Source: Paralvinella palmiformis (lineage: Eukaryota > Annelida > Polychaeta > Terebellida > Alvinellidae). From it: DNA of 64,000 nt. Both the position numbers and the translations under genes were made by a program. Shown here piece after piece: positions 31,601 through 45,898 of the stretch. The notes under the pieces are model-generated. The model was not told the DNA's origin, did no database searches, and was given only the letters and a program-made list of their open reading frames with translations. The stretch is taken from NCBI GenBank assembly GCA_025642065.1, contig JAODUP010000153.1:275501-339500 (forward strand), read 5' to 3'. The stretch's first letter is position 1. Each line of letters opens with the position of its first letter.

Positions 31601-34600
31601 ATTCAGTAAGAAAACGAACATCATGGGGATTGGGTAATGAATATCATGAGGATAGGGGAATGAACATCATGGAAATGGGAAAGTGAACATCATATGGATA
31701 GGGAAATGAACTTTGTGAGAGATGTGGAAGTGAACATCACAAGGATAGGGATATGAACATCACAGGCATAGGGATGACCGGATATGACAATCACAGGGAT
31801 AGGGATATTATGCTAACAGGGATAGGGAAGTGAACACTATGGGGATTGGGATGTGAACTCGGAGTTTAGGAGTGGGAGGGATTACCCTCAAGGGATTCAG
31901 GGCGGATGCTCTTCATAAGGATGATGAGGTGAATATCATTTATGTTGAGGGGGGGGGGGGGTATTATGAACATTGGTGGCTGAGGGGGAAGGAGTTTCTT
32001 TTTATATTTTATTAATTTTTACTTTTGGGGTTAGAATCTGACATCCTATTATCATATGATTACGACGTTATTTAGGATGCTGTCAGATATCGGGTTTGTT
32101 CCCTTTTTTGGGGTCATTTCGACTGATTCAGCACAAAGTTATTCAGCCGCAAATTAAACTATTACAGTTTGACAACTGGATGTTCAATTTGCAGCTAAAA
32201 ATATATTTAGCTGGAAGTCGGAGTTGGCGAGACATTTAAAATTCTGAAAAAGAGCCGGTTATGATTAATCTTGATTGAAATAGTTTCATGGTGATGATAT
32301 TTTCGGGTCTGTTTACAAACATATTCAAAGAATGCAATGCCAAATGGTGCTTAAGTGAAAGACTTTATTACAGCATTTTGTGGATTTTATTAAAGGCAGT
32401 TTCAAATTTACTTTGGTAATCAGTGAATTTCCAGTTTGTTCAAAACTTGGATCTGGCAGGTTGTCAGTGAGGTCACATGACTTCATTTGTTTGTTTGTTG
32501 CATCTAATTAAACCAAAACATTCTTGTTTTGTTTAGCTGATGGGTTAAATCAAATATTTCAGAATAAATAGGGTCTGGATAAGTGGGCCAATTCCGATAT
32601 AAAATGCACATTTCAGGATCGGGGACATCATTTTATCAAACAGTTTTATATGGATTGTGGGGAAATACGTGGTGCTGATTAAATACTGGACAAATCCTAT
32701 GCAAGTACTGGGTATTATAATAGTAATTTATGGTATAAGTAAAATTAATAATTAACTTAGGTTAGTAATAATCTTTTCCCTCACGCATAGGTAGGATTGG
32801 CATTGATTTAAGCAAATTGAAAAAATCAAGATTTTAATTTTTTTCAGATCATACTTGATTTAACTGTACATGCATTTTTAAATAAAGTTTAAATTTGTAC
32901 ATAATTGCTTTGCTTTAATTCTTTTGAAATGCTAAGAATGAAATGTTCAGCCTATTGGGTAAATTATGATATTCCACATTTCAGAATTACATATTATTTC
33001 TCATGAGATTGACAAGAATGTTGAAAAACCTTTTTCCAACCCCGGGCATAGGCAGGTGAAAATATCGTTGTATTAAAAAAAAATTCATACATAATGCATG
33101 ATTTGGCATAGCAGGGTTGAGTCTTGACGTCGGAATTTATTCACCAACTTAGTGAATGGGTTCAAATGGGGAAAAAACTTGCAGAGAAATTATCATGAAC
33201 AGAATGAACATGTTAGAAATAGGGTATTGGCAAATATCATGGGGATGAGGATAGAAAATCATCAAGATGGGGCAGTGAACACTATGGTTGAGGATGGTAT
33301 GGTTGATGAACACTGCAAGGATTAAGTGGTGAATAGCATTTATGTTGGAGTGAGTCAGTTTGATTGGTGAATGGGATGGATTTTGTTTTTAATACTTGTC
33401 TTGTTGAAGCTCGGGGTAGAGACCCCTGGCTGTCGCCTATTGGGCACAGCCATGTTTAAATACAACAATTTTTTTTATTTTTACTACAACAATATTGGTC
33501 TATGTTATTGTTAGAAAATGTGGGAACATAATGGCATTCTGAAAATTTTATAGTTCTTTGTGCACTAGAACTTCTAACTGAAATAGTGGATGTTATAGAA
33601 CACATCAGGATTTTGGTTAAAGTTTGCAGTTTGTCTAAACGATTGGTCACTATTCTGTATCTTGGTGTTTATCTTAAGAAATTTTTTCCAGTTTATAAAG
33701 GATTAGTTTGGTGACTGGTGTCGGACAGTTGCTCACAGGGCTGTTGCTCATCGGACACTTGCTCACCAAGCAAATGAAAAAGTGGACACTTGCTCACCAG
33801 TGAATTTTTTAGGAGAGAATAAATGCACATAATTATATTAATAAAATAAAATAATCTCTTTAATTCCCTAATAATTGGTAATATTCATGCCAATAATTAT
33901 ATAGGTAATAGGATACTAAGAAATATATTTCTGAATTAAAAATCATTTAATTTAAAACAAAAAACTGGTGAGCAAGTGTCCACTTTTTCATTTGCTTGGT
34001 GAGCAAGTGTCCGGGTGAGTAATGGTCCGTCGTCCGTACTGCTTTGGAGGCCTGGATTTTGTGTATTTGATAACAGAATGTGGTTTGTTTGGTGAGAGGT
34101 GGTTTTTGGCACTCCTGATGCTGGATATTGTTTTGTATTATTAGCCATAGGGGCTGTAAAAATGTTGTTCATTTTGTTATAAACAAATGCTAGACTAGAT
34201 AAGGGGATTATGTGTGTGGTGCTTAATCAGGGGCTTGAGGTTTGAGACTCCGGTGACTGGTAATGTTAGTAATTGAAGACGAGTGTCTGGCTGAAGGATG
34301 TTTGTACTTAATGCCACTGTATGAGTTGAGATTTATTGGAATGGTATAGCCAGTAATTGAAAGATGTCAGCTAACGAATGGGCGCTAGGTAGTGTGAGTG
34401 CTGGTGTTACCTGTCCTGTGTACTCCGGGCGATCTCTTCACAGGGAAATGAGATATTTTATTTTCTGAAACATCCCAGAGACACGACTGATTCTGGCATT
34501 CAGTCCCACAATCATAGAGCTCTGTAAAATAAAAAAATCCTGTGAAATGGAGATGGTCTCCAACAGAATTATAGCAGTTATGTTTTTTTTATATCAGCAT

Positions 34601-34863
34601 AAAGGAAAAATAACACTTCAAACTGTCTGACATTACGTCCTATGTTAATGCTGTTATAGTAACAATGGTCGGACTGACAACGTCATACGCTGGTCAAGTA
34701 CGACGTGTCCGACGTTTTCCCAATAACACTGTTATATTAATATTAAAATTATCATTTGTTATACAGTGATATATTTGTTGTTTGGCAGCAGAATCATATT
34801 AAGAATATTTAGAGCATGTATGACAGGCTCTGATAATTAAACCGGTAAGTTATACATCTGTTG

Positions 34864-34937
<74 letters not shown>

Positions 34938-35490
34938 GATAGTTCCCGGATAAACACTTTGCCATAAAACAAAACTCATACCCTTATATTTACAATACCT
35001 AATGCTTTATGATGTCAATATTTATCATAACATTTTTAAGCTGCCTGTGGGCACTATCCAATGTCCCAACCAATCACACACGAAGACAATTAGCTTGAAA
35101 TGCTAAACTAACAGCTTCCCATTGGCTGTCTCAGCTGCCAGATTTCTAATGAAACAGCGTACCTCTCTTCTGGAATGCCATTTATTTTGGTTTCTTTGCC
35201 CAGGGCTGGGTATTGAAATAAGTGATTACAGATTGTTTGATCTTTGTTTGTTTGTGAACTTGGTGCTGTTGGGCCTTTGATCCAGACCAGATTGGTAGTG
35301 CTCAGGTTTGTGTCCATAATCTGACATATGCTTGTTTTTGTCTTGTTTTGTAGAGGGGATGATTTGTTAAATGAGATCTGCTGTTATTGGAGTGATAAGT
35401 GTTAAATAAGATATAGGCTATGGAAATGTCACATTCTTATAAAGTATTCATTTGGATTAACCGAATAGATAATTATTTCTCCATGGCATC

Positions 35491-35524
<34 letters not shown>

Positions 35525-36631
35525 CTATGCAGGTACGTGCGCTCACACATATTTTGTGGCTGCACCAATAGAGCTGTAGACCTCTTGGTCATAGTTTGCA
35601 GTTTGAATCTCAGTGTTGCATGTGTCTGGGGGATGTTTCAGCTGTTCAGCTCATTTAAATGGGGCGTTGTACATGGCCAGTAAGTAGCCTTAGTAACCAA
35701 ACTTAACAAAACATACCCATTATATTTGGCTTCACGTAAAAAGCCAATATCAACTCAACATCAAGTGCAGATTGTTGGTTGATTGGCAAATTAGTCATTT
35801 TAAAGCATACTATCAGGATGTTGTTTCCATTTTGGTTGCTACCAAATATTTTGATTAGCCAAATTTTGTTTAACCCCATTTAGCTTTGCTTAGCCAAATG
35901 TAGCCGAAGAATCATAAGCCACAAGCCATGGTGTGCTTCAAATTCCTGCTCAACAGTGAGGACTGTGCGAGTTTCCTGAAATGGAGGAATGTAATCACAA
36001 TAGAATTCCACTACAAACTAATATTTGTAGCCAATAAATTCATCGATAATAATTAATATTATTATTTTTGGAAGCCCATGTTTTACTGTTTCTAATTACG
36101 CCACAGTCCTATGGTAGCTGTATATCTAGACAAGATGTGTACAATTGGGACTTAAATAAGAACACGGTTTGTCATCGCTCATAATGAGCTAATATTTGCA
36201 ACAGGTCATTCAGATTGGGAAGATTCGTATTATAATTTGCATATAACATATAAAGCTGTTTGTGTGATGTTTTTAGTATTTTATTTATTTAAATGGTAAT
36301 ATTGTATTATTTGTTTAGAAAATAAATGCATAGTCAGCTTAGATTATTCTCATTTTATTGTTATTAAATGATGTAAATATTAATATAACTATGAATTTCA
36401 AATAATGTTTTTGTGGAACATCATATAAATAACCTATCGGGAGAGGTGCAGAGCCTTCCAGTCGACCTGTCATTACATTTAAATGAACATATCTCTGCAA
36501 TTATGTGACATGTATTTGTTATTCTCATTTGTTGTAATATGTGCCTATAGATGCGAATGGGATAATAATATGGCACAAATTTTGTACCAGTTGGCATAGA
36601 GGAAGCCACATTGCCAATTGTTCCATATTGT

Positions 36632-36681
<50 letters not shown>

Positions 36682-39600
36682 ATATATATATATATTTTAA
36701 TATATATATAATATATATATATATATTAATATATACTCATGTATAAGTCAAGGGGCGCCTCCGTGATCTAGCGGTAGCGTGTTTGACCACAGATCACTAC
36801 CACCCGTGTTCGAATCTCGGCGTGGGCATATCTGAAGGTTGTTTCATCTTAGACTTCGCTTCATTACCTTTGAAGGCCGGTCGGCCCATTTAGCCTACCT
36901 TGGGCACAAAAGTGGCCATAAAACATCAACCATCATCATGTATAAGTCAAAGAAATAAGTCTAGATTGTAGTAGAAAAAAGACTATTTCAGTATTTGTCT
37001 CATATGCATGAGGTACACCGAAAGATAATTTTGTTGATGGAAATTATCAATGAACAAACAAAACTGTTGACTATGGCACACTGGCGTAATAATGATGATG
37101 AGATATTTAGATTTTATTTTACTGTGGATATGTATATGTGTTGTTATATGGCTAATATGCACCACCCTGTATGAATAGATAGGTGTAGTACAGCTGCTCA
37201 CCCAGACAGTTGCTCACCCGGACAGTTGCTCACCAGGACCCTTGCTCATCAAGCAAATGAAAAAGTGGACACTTGCTCACCAGTGAATTTTTAAGGAGAG
37301 AATAAATGCACATAATTATATTAATCAGATGAAATAATCTCTGAACTTTAATTCCCTAATAATTAGGTAATATTCATGCCAATAATTATATAGGTAATAG
37401 GATACTAAGAAATATATTTCTGAATTAAAAATATTTTATCCTCATTAAAAATTCACTGGTGAGCAAGTGTCCACTTTTTCATTTGCTTGGTGAGCAAGTG
37501 TCCAGGTGAGTAACTGCCCCTTCGCCTGAATAGATGGTGTAGGATTGTCTTTCAATGCGGTTAATTACGTAATATCTCTTACTAGATGGAAATGATAATA
37601 CAGGTCAAAGGTTTGGTAGTTCCCTGAATTGTCGGAAGAAGACAAACTTGCGCGGCTTCCATCAGCCATAATTTATTGAAAAGCTAATCATCGCGATGAA
37701 ATATACTATTGTAGTGTTTGTCTGTCTTATTCGAGTGTTACAAATGAAAGTTGTCCGACGATAAATTGTCTGACAGTGCGGACAAAGAGTGGAATTGTAC
37801 AAGGTTATGGCGCCGTGGACGTGTCATATTTTGTTCCGAGATGTTCACTACTACGCCATCTGTAATTTTGCTCGTCAGTAGGAATCTTAGTAAGGCACGT
37901 AAACGTGGTTTAGTCGGTTCTTGTAATCCAGGTTACAGTGTGTGGCATTAGATCCAGGCCTGGCCTTGCGTTGGTCGGACCAGACTTGGCCTGTCATGGT
38001 TTGTTGATCATCTCGAGCTTTTCTTTTGATTTGTTATTCTGTGATCGATGCCGCGCAAATGTTTTGTATAAAGAAAAATGGCGAGAATTGTGTAAGAAAT
38101 TGGGGCGTTGGTTTGGGGAAGCTACCAAGTCCAGGTACTGGTGTGGTAGACATTGCGAACATACGCGCGCGCGCGCCTGTATGTATATGTGTTCTCCAGC
38201 AGACAGACGGGTGATATGGGCTGCTACAATTCATGTAGATTAAATGCTGTTATTACGTAAGTCTACAATATGTAGACGGCTCATCCGTGTGATCGCGTTA
38301 CAAGTGACGTCAGAGATTTCCCGGAAAAATACACAAAGCAACTTGGGTTCTTCACAATCCCATATCGGTTTCTCTTCTCGCTGCACATAAATAAACATGG
38401 ATCTGATTCAGATATATATTTCTGGCTGGTGATATTTGGACAAATATTCTCAGTCCCAGTCCCTTTGTAAAAGGTGGACTGTAGAGTTCACCCTGGACTC
38501 CTTGTTTGTGAGTGCTAGTACTAGCTAATGTGATTAAGGTTTATCTCATTATTATAGTTAATCACTATAATAAGGTAATACGTATATTATCTGACATTTT
38601 CAGGTAATCTGTATTAAATCTCAGTTAGCAATAGACCTATTACCTGAATGTTTCTGGTAATATTCATAGTACCTGATTTTATGGATTAACCGTAACATAT
38701 CTATGTTTCTGGAGCTCCCCGTTCACATTGGCTGCATTGATGTACACAAGAATGTGCTAGGCATCTATGGGGATAGATAACAGTCGTACTACTGTGTTCT
38801 GTGTATGGTTAATATCAGATTTTCCTCTGTTTTTGATTAAAGGCCGACTTTCCTCTGTGTTTCCTCTGTGTATGGTTCAATGGCAGACATTCCTCTATGT
38901 AGGGTTAATTCTAGACTTTCCTCTGATGTGTTAGGGATGTCAGGAGTATTTCTTATTATCATTTTCCAATATATTTCTTAATTTGGTGAGGTTTTGTAGT
39001 CAACAAAGATATTTAGAACGTAAAGCTAACAGTTCCGAGCACTTCCATCTAGGTACAGCTGGACAAAGAAGGCGCGCGTGTGTGTGTGTGTGCAGACACT
39101 CTGCTTCACGATCTTTTATAGTGAAAATTTGACGTCACGTTTTTCTTACCTCTTCTTATTGACTGAACACCATGAAATCTCCAATCTCTTAAAACAATAA
39201 AAGTCACAATTTCATGAAACCGGGAATTATAACTGAAAAAAGATAACATCTCAAAAATGCTCAAAGGGAGCACTTAATAAAGACCACATTCATAATAGTT
39301 CAACATATCATATAATACACATGATAGGCTTCCAGAAGATTCCAATTTTTGTTAAATATATACCATTCTGCTATTGTTGTGTCATTGTAAAGTGTATTTG
39401 GATTCAGAATTCTCCTGGAATCACAGAAATAGTAGCTGGCTGTGCATATTTTTTTTATATTTTTTTTCACACTTTTTCTCGATCTTCAGAGTGGCCAGTA
39501 TACAACAGCTAAGTGGCCTGAAGACGCCACTGACAGATTGAATGGGTGGCTTGATTTAGTGTCAGTGCCTTCGGGTGGCTCACTCGAGAAATGAGCTAAA

Positions 39601-41401
39601 TGGGTGAAACATCCCACAGACCTGTAACACTGGGATTCGAACAACAACCGGAAGAAGTCTTATGTGGAGTGAAATAATAAGTGGGCTATGAGAACACCCA
39701 CATGAGGAATGGGTCATATATAAAAACCTTAAGTTTATTACAAACTTAAGGATGTCAGATAATTATATAGACTGTTTATATAATTCAATGACAGTCTTCA
39801 ACTCAGACATACTGATACCGACCTATTTTGAATGGTGTGGGTAACAGTGTCACGTGTATGTTTCTTTGTTGGATGTTGAAGTGGCTCAGAATGGATGAAT
39901 TTAGGAATTTCAGTTGGTGGCCTTTAATCAAAGTCTTGACCTTAAATGTGGCCCTTTATTAATTTATAACATTGAGGTAAATCCCAGAATGAGGATGTTG
40001 GCTTGATTATATATATTAAAAAAGTGGTGTAAATAGTTTGTTTATCTCAAATCAAAGTAAACATATCTTATCTATCTTTACACATAGTGCATTCTCTAAT
40101 ATGTCATCTCTCTCTCTCTTTGTGTGTGGGGGGGGGAATAGGGAAAGGGTTTGATACTGTTGAATAATTCTCATTCAAAGCATAATAATCTGTTTAACAT
40201 GACTAGGTAAAATGTTATCTGTCTGAGGCATGTACCTCATTAACTTATACACTGTGTGTTAAGGATATTACAATATTACCTTGCTCACCTGTGTCTGACC
40301 AGCATCAAGTTGGTGCTCTGTGGCTACCTTGATGGGTTTACCTGTATTTGATCACACTCAGATCACAGACTTTAACAAAAGTAACACACCATAATTCTGG
40401 CATCATTTTCCGTTTGAGAATATTAATTCAATCAATTTATTTCAGAATATAAAATTCCATATACATATGAATTATGACACAGTGAAATATATAATACACA
40501 TAGCAAATTATAAATCGATTATTTTCGTCCATCTAGCACAAGAGCTAGAATGATAATAAAACAAACCAGAAACAATACATTGTACCAGCGAATTGCTAGT
40601 AACACCTAAACGTGTTTTAGAACTATAAACGTTTTTCGAACCAGCATCCCAAACGAATCAATATTATCATTACATAAATTGCCAAATTATCAAATGATAT
40701 ATCTTACTCTCTTCTCTGTCTCACACAATACCCAGATCCAGCTCTATGATATTTATATTTTATGCAACATTTGCACGTCAGTCTTGAGGTTTGTTTGAGT
40801 TTTTTTAATTTTAGGGAATGATAAATTGAGGAAAATAAGTAAATATTTAAATGCACGAAGTTATGGTGTTGCAGATTTGGCAAAAAGCCACTGATAGCTA
40901 ATTGATAAACGATTAGTGCAGACATAGTATATGATAATATAATATTATGTAGATTCTGAATCCAGCTCTTCTGATCTAAGTATTTGGCAATCTGGATCAG
41001 TATTCATGGCGTTACCTGTTGGCATTTTACGTCCCAGATATGAACCTGTACAGTCCAGTGCTGTTGTCGACCCCCTCGTGAGTACAGACAAATAGTATTA
41101 AATGTTATTATTGTCAACTGAGTACAGTACCTAACATTTTTGGGAAGATGGATTATCATAACCTATCATCATCCAATCAGTTGCTCATTCATTGCTGAAT
41201 CAAACAGTTGTATTAGTAAGCATATATATGGAAGACTGCAGCTAGTTAGTGGGTTTGAACCTAGAACCTCTGAGTTTGTAATCTACCATCAGCCAATCAG
41301 AGTTTATGATATAGAATTGGCTATTTTAGAAGCTGATGTCTTGTGTTAGTTATTCTGGAATTGTGTTGTAAGTAAATACTTGGAAAAACCCAGACCTGAT
41401 T

Positions 41402-41454
<53 letters not shown>

Positions 41455-41490
41455 TATATATATATAATATATATATATATTGTGTGTGTT

Positions 41491-41529
<39 letters not shown>

Positions 41530-44500
41530 ATATATTTATTTATATATATCATATTTACCAAAACACACACTACCTATATACATACAAACAAACATACATA
41601 CCTATATGCAAAAACTGAGAGAGCGATAGAGGATATTATCTCTTTAAACTTAAGATCTTAACATATTATTGTATGTTTCAGTGCCATCTTCCTGGTATCA
41701 GGGTTGCTATAGAGACGTGTCAACATCAGCTGTTCATACTGTACCCAACACTGATGGCTCAGATCCTGTACAATGTGCAAGTTACTGTGCTTCAAACAGG
41801 TAAGCTTTTAGAATGTGCACATGGTTATACTTAGAGGAGTGGGGAACTGGTTATTTAATGTGTTAATTGTTGTGCATGCAACGTGTAAGATTTTATGCTT
41901 GTGCTGGTGATTGTGCATTAAGCAAGTCATAGTTGCTTGATGTTTTTATAATTGTGTTTCAAACAGATAACTGCTATTTGGTACATTGAAAAGCTGATGA
42001 AATCTGCAGACCCCTTCCTTGAAAAATAAACACGATGCAGGATGTTATGGTCTGTTTTTCTGTTAGTACTGAGCTCGAAAGTTACAGGTGATTTGTTATC
42101 CAAGGATTTACAGATCATACCCAAAATTAGGTAAACCTGATGAAATGATCTCTGATGCTAGCTGATACAGTTAAAAGATGCCATTAATATCCTTTGATGT
42201 TACCAGGTTTTAGGGATACAGGGGAGGAATCTGTTTAATTTGTTTAATTAAATGCCATTTTGGGTATGCTACAGGAGTACTTATTTATATGAACTAACAC
42301 TGTGGTCATCTATGATGTACTGACAATGTGGTCATCTATAAAGTATATTATAATGATAATATGGCCAGTGTCCTGTAAACCAGCAGTGAGTCTGTTTTCC
42401 TTTTTTTGCCAAAAATAATCACCACCAAATTTAAGAAAAACTAGACAGATGTCATTCTAGGAATAAATTTAAAAAAAATTAAACGGAAACAAAATGAAAC
42501 GTGCCGAAAATAGATAAATAGGTAACGTTGGTTGTAACTGTGACATTAAAAAGTTGTTGTTGCTGATGCGAAACAACTGACAGTGAAGCCTATTACTGGT
42601 ATCTGATGGTTTGCGTTAAAACGAATCGATCCATTAATTGGCAAAATCCCGCTCTTGACAACCTGAATTCGGCGACCACCTGCCAGAAGTGACCACGTGG
42701 GGTTGTTCCAGTGGGAGATCTTTAAGATAGGTTGACTCTATCAACTGATAAACAGTAGGCACTGGCTTATAACGTTGTACTCGGTATTCCCATAGATGTA
42801 CTGATTAACATTGGCTGGCAGTTCATATAGACTCTCATTACTATTCATAGGTTATGTTAATTTATATTCATGGAAATACGCTGATTAATATTCACAGAGC
42901 TCTGTTTTTTCCAGCTCTTGGACATGCGCGTGATGATGTTTTTTTCTAATGTTTAGAGATTCCCTTTTTTATATATATACATCTATAGATTGACTTATCT
43001 ACACTCAGCAGGTGTTCTTTCTCTTCATACAGTTCAGAGTGATTAATATTTATTGATGTTTAACATTAATACCGTGCTAGCATACGGAATGTGCTGGCTT
43101 ATTCCCCTTATTTACCAAAACACCAAAAGGTAACACCGAAAATCAACATCGTTGATTTATTGAATTTGAGTACCGAATTTGGTAAAGAAAATAAATTCTT
43201 AATAATATCAGTTCTGTGCATTGCCAACATACGACTAACTTCCACCTGCAGAAAAAAAACACATGCACGCATCCACACAAATACATATGTGCCTAAATAA
43301 TACTTAATCATGACTCAAAGGTAGTAGTAGTAGTAGTAGTATTTATTTCCAATTTCAATATCAAATAACGTATACATAATGCAGTTTTACAAGTATATTA
43401 CATAAAAAAAAATTGGGGGAACGAATGTAGCCGAAGCTGTCTTCCCATTGGCCCCTAACTGATCATAGCTAATACTAATAGTCAGCTCAATAAAACGCCC
43501 CCTTTGTGTATTTGCAAGTTTATTATCTTGCCCAGGCGTAATCATTGAATGTCTGCATTTCATAAAATATCACAGATTTACGAGTTAATGCTGCTGTTTG
43601 TTTTCATTTATTTAAATTAATTTTATTATTAATCTGTTTTTCCATTTTAAAATTCCATTTTTCCAATTCAAGCGAGAATACTTCAATATTGTTTTCACTA
43701 ATTCTGCCAAAGTTTGCTTCTGAAACCTTGCAGGAAACATTATGATTGTATTACATTATGATTTGATTAGCCAGCTATGTCCCAATTTACAGCATGCAGG
43801 GATTGTTTTGTTCTGATTACAGCAAGACAATTACTGATAATTTCCTGAGTAATGTTTTAAAATGATGAGTTAGATAGATAGGTACGTAGAGAGAGAGAGA
43901 GAGAGAGAGAGGGGGAGAAGTACCATAATTACATATTATCCGTGTGAGAAAACAAATGACATTTAAATACAGTGACATTTTTAAATATTTATATACAATA
44001 AATAAATGCAAATTTAAATTGTATTGCATTCGGATTACTTTAATGACCAAAAGAAAACAAACACTTTGTAACTTAGCATATTTTACTCTGATTGCTTCAG
44101 TCAACAAACTGAGCCAGCCAACACTAGGTGCACTAATTTTGTTTTACTTGCATCAGCTTTTAGCATCAAGTAAACTGTTGGTTCAGTTTTGATAAAATTA
44201 TTCATAGTCTTGAAAACGGCAGGCAGGGATTAATACGGAATAAACTACAGTGTAAGGGAGTGAGTGTTAGTGTGTGTGAAAAATATTTTGTTCTTCTGTG
44301 GCAGTGTTTAAATGTAAACTGTTGCTGTTTTACCGGCACTTTTGTGCACAAGATTGGCTAAATGGGTAAATGATGCGATGTGTGATATGAAACACCCTTC
44401 TGATATAGCTCAGCCGGTGTTTGCACCCAGATACTATAGATCTGTGGCCAACCGCGCTACCAGCTAGGCCATGGAGACGCCCCCTGTGGCAGTGTTTAAT

Positions 44501-45865
44501 ATAAACTTTAAAGTGTTACTGTCCAGTTATGTAGTGCTTAGAGCGCTGCACCGCAAACATCAGGTTTGTTGGTACGAATCTGGCTTATGGCTGTGTCTGA
44601 GGGATAGGTATTGCTAGGTAGATTCCTCTCGGCCATATGTTCCAAGTGTGACCAGTACTGAGGTTAAACAGCTCAACTCACCTGTGCGGTCAGGGTATTA
44701 TTATTTGCTGTTAATTTCAAAGTATACGCAGAGAGATTTCAGCATGAAAAAAAACCTATGAGTCATGAATTGGTGTTAGGTAAGCCGAAATTTGATCAGC
44801 CAAAAGGTAACTTTACTATCCTCGCTGAAATATTCATGGATGTTCTCATGTTGTTGTGCTTCTGTGAACATGTCTAGGATAGAAATAAAACTGTGAAACA
44901 GTTGTCTGTGTGTTAAAGTTGTAATGGAGATGGTAATCTTTGGACGTAAGATGTTTTTTATGCCGCTCGTTATCAGCAAAATGATGCGAGTCACATAATC
45001 CCCATTATTTACAAAGCCCCCCCCCCCCCGATAAAAAAAAAATCAATTCAAACTGCGGAATTGAATATCCTGTCATAGTTTGTGATCGGCCGAAAAACGT
45101 GAAACACAGAACAGGGCATAAAACACAAAAACACTTTTACGAGCTTCTGATTAACCTCTGAAATAATCGCTGAACCCGGACGAGCAATGAGCCGTGACTG
45201 GCGTGTGTTCTCGCCACGGCTCGCTGATTTCCCGATCACCTGGCGCAATCCGGCCTTTGATTACCTGCAGTTGCTGGTGGCAATTTTTTTCGGAAAATAA
45301 TGGCCGAATCATCGATTTTTTAATTATGTTTGGTGCGTGGGCCATCAGTTTCGATGAGGGATCGCTCCAAAATAGAGCCGTCTGTTTGTAGCCGGCCTCA
45401 GTGGTGAGAAGTCCATTAATCACGAGGCCGTAAAAACAAGCAGCCCCCCCCAAAAAGGATGTCAGCCAACGGGGCACCTTCTTTGTGTACGCGAAATATT
45501 TCGTGTACGATCGATTACTTTTGATTGATGAACCTTTGAACTGGTAAGAATATAGGATAAGATTGGTGGTGTTCGTATCTTGATAATTTGGTTTCTGATC
45601 TTCGGATTAACCGGCTGTCGGGGCTGCTTTATTGTTCTAGTGTATAGGATGGCCATTGATTAACGCTTAACAGTGGATATGTTTTGTATATAATTGTCAG
45701 TGTCAGTTCTAGTGGAGAATAAATAATTTGTTCATTTATTCATTCAGTCAATCCTTAGATAGCTCATACTGGGGATATCATAGTATAGTTACAGTGTCTT
45801 CGATTGATTTTTACTAGAAGAGCTGTTTTAGTTAATTTGTGTTCCTTGCCACCAACACCAACACC

Positions 45866-45898
<33 letters not shown>

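Noticed and set aside
36752..36935. tRNA gene
   Set aside because: A- and B-box-like sequences are present but there is no paired acceptor stem. The unit is repeated with target-site duplications, so it is a SINE.
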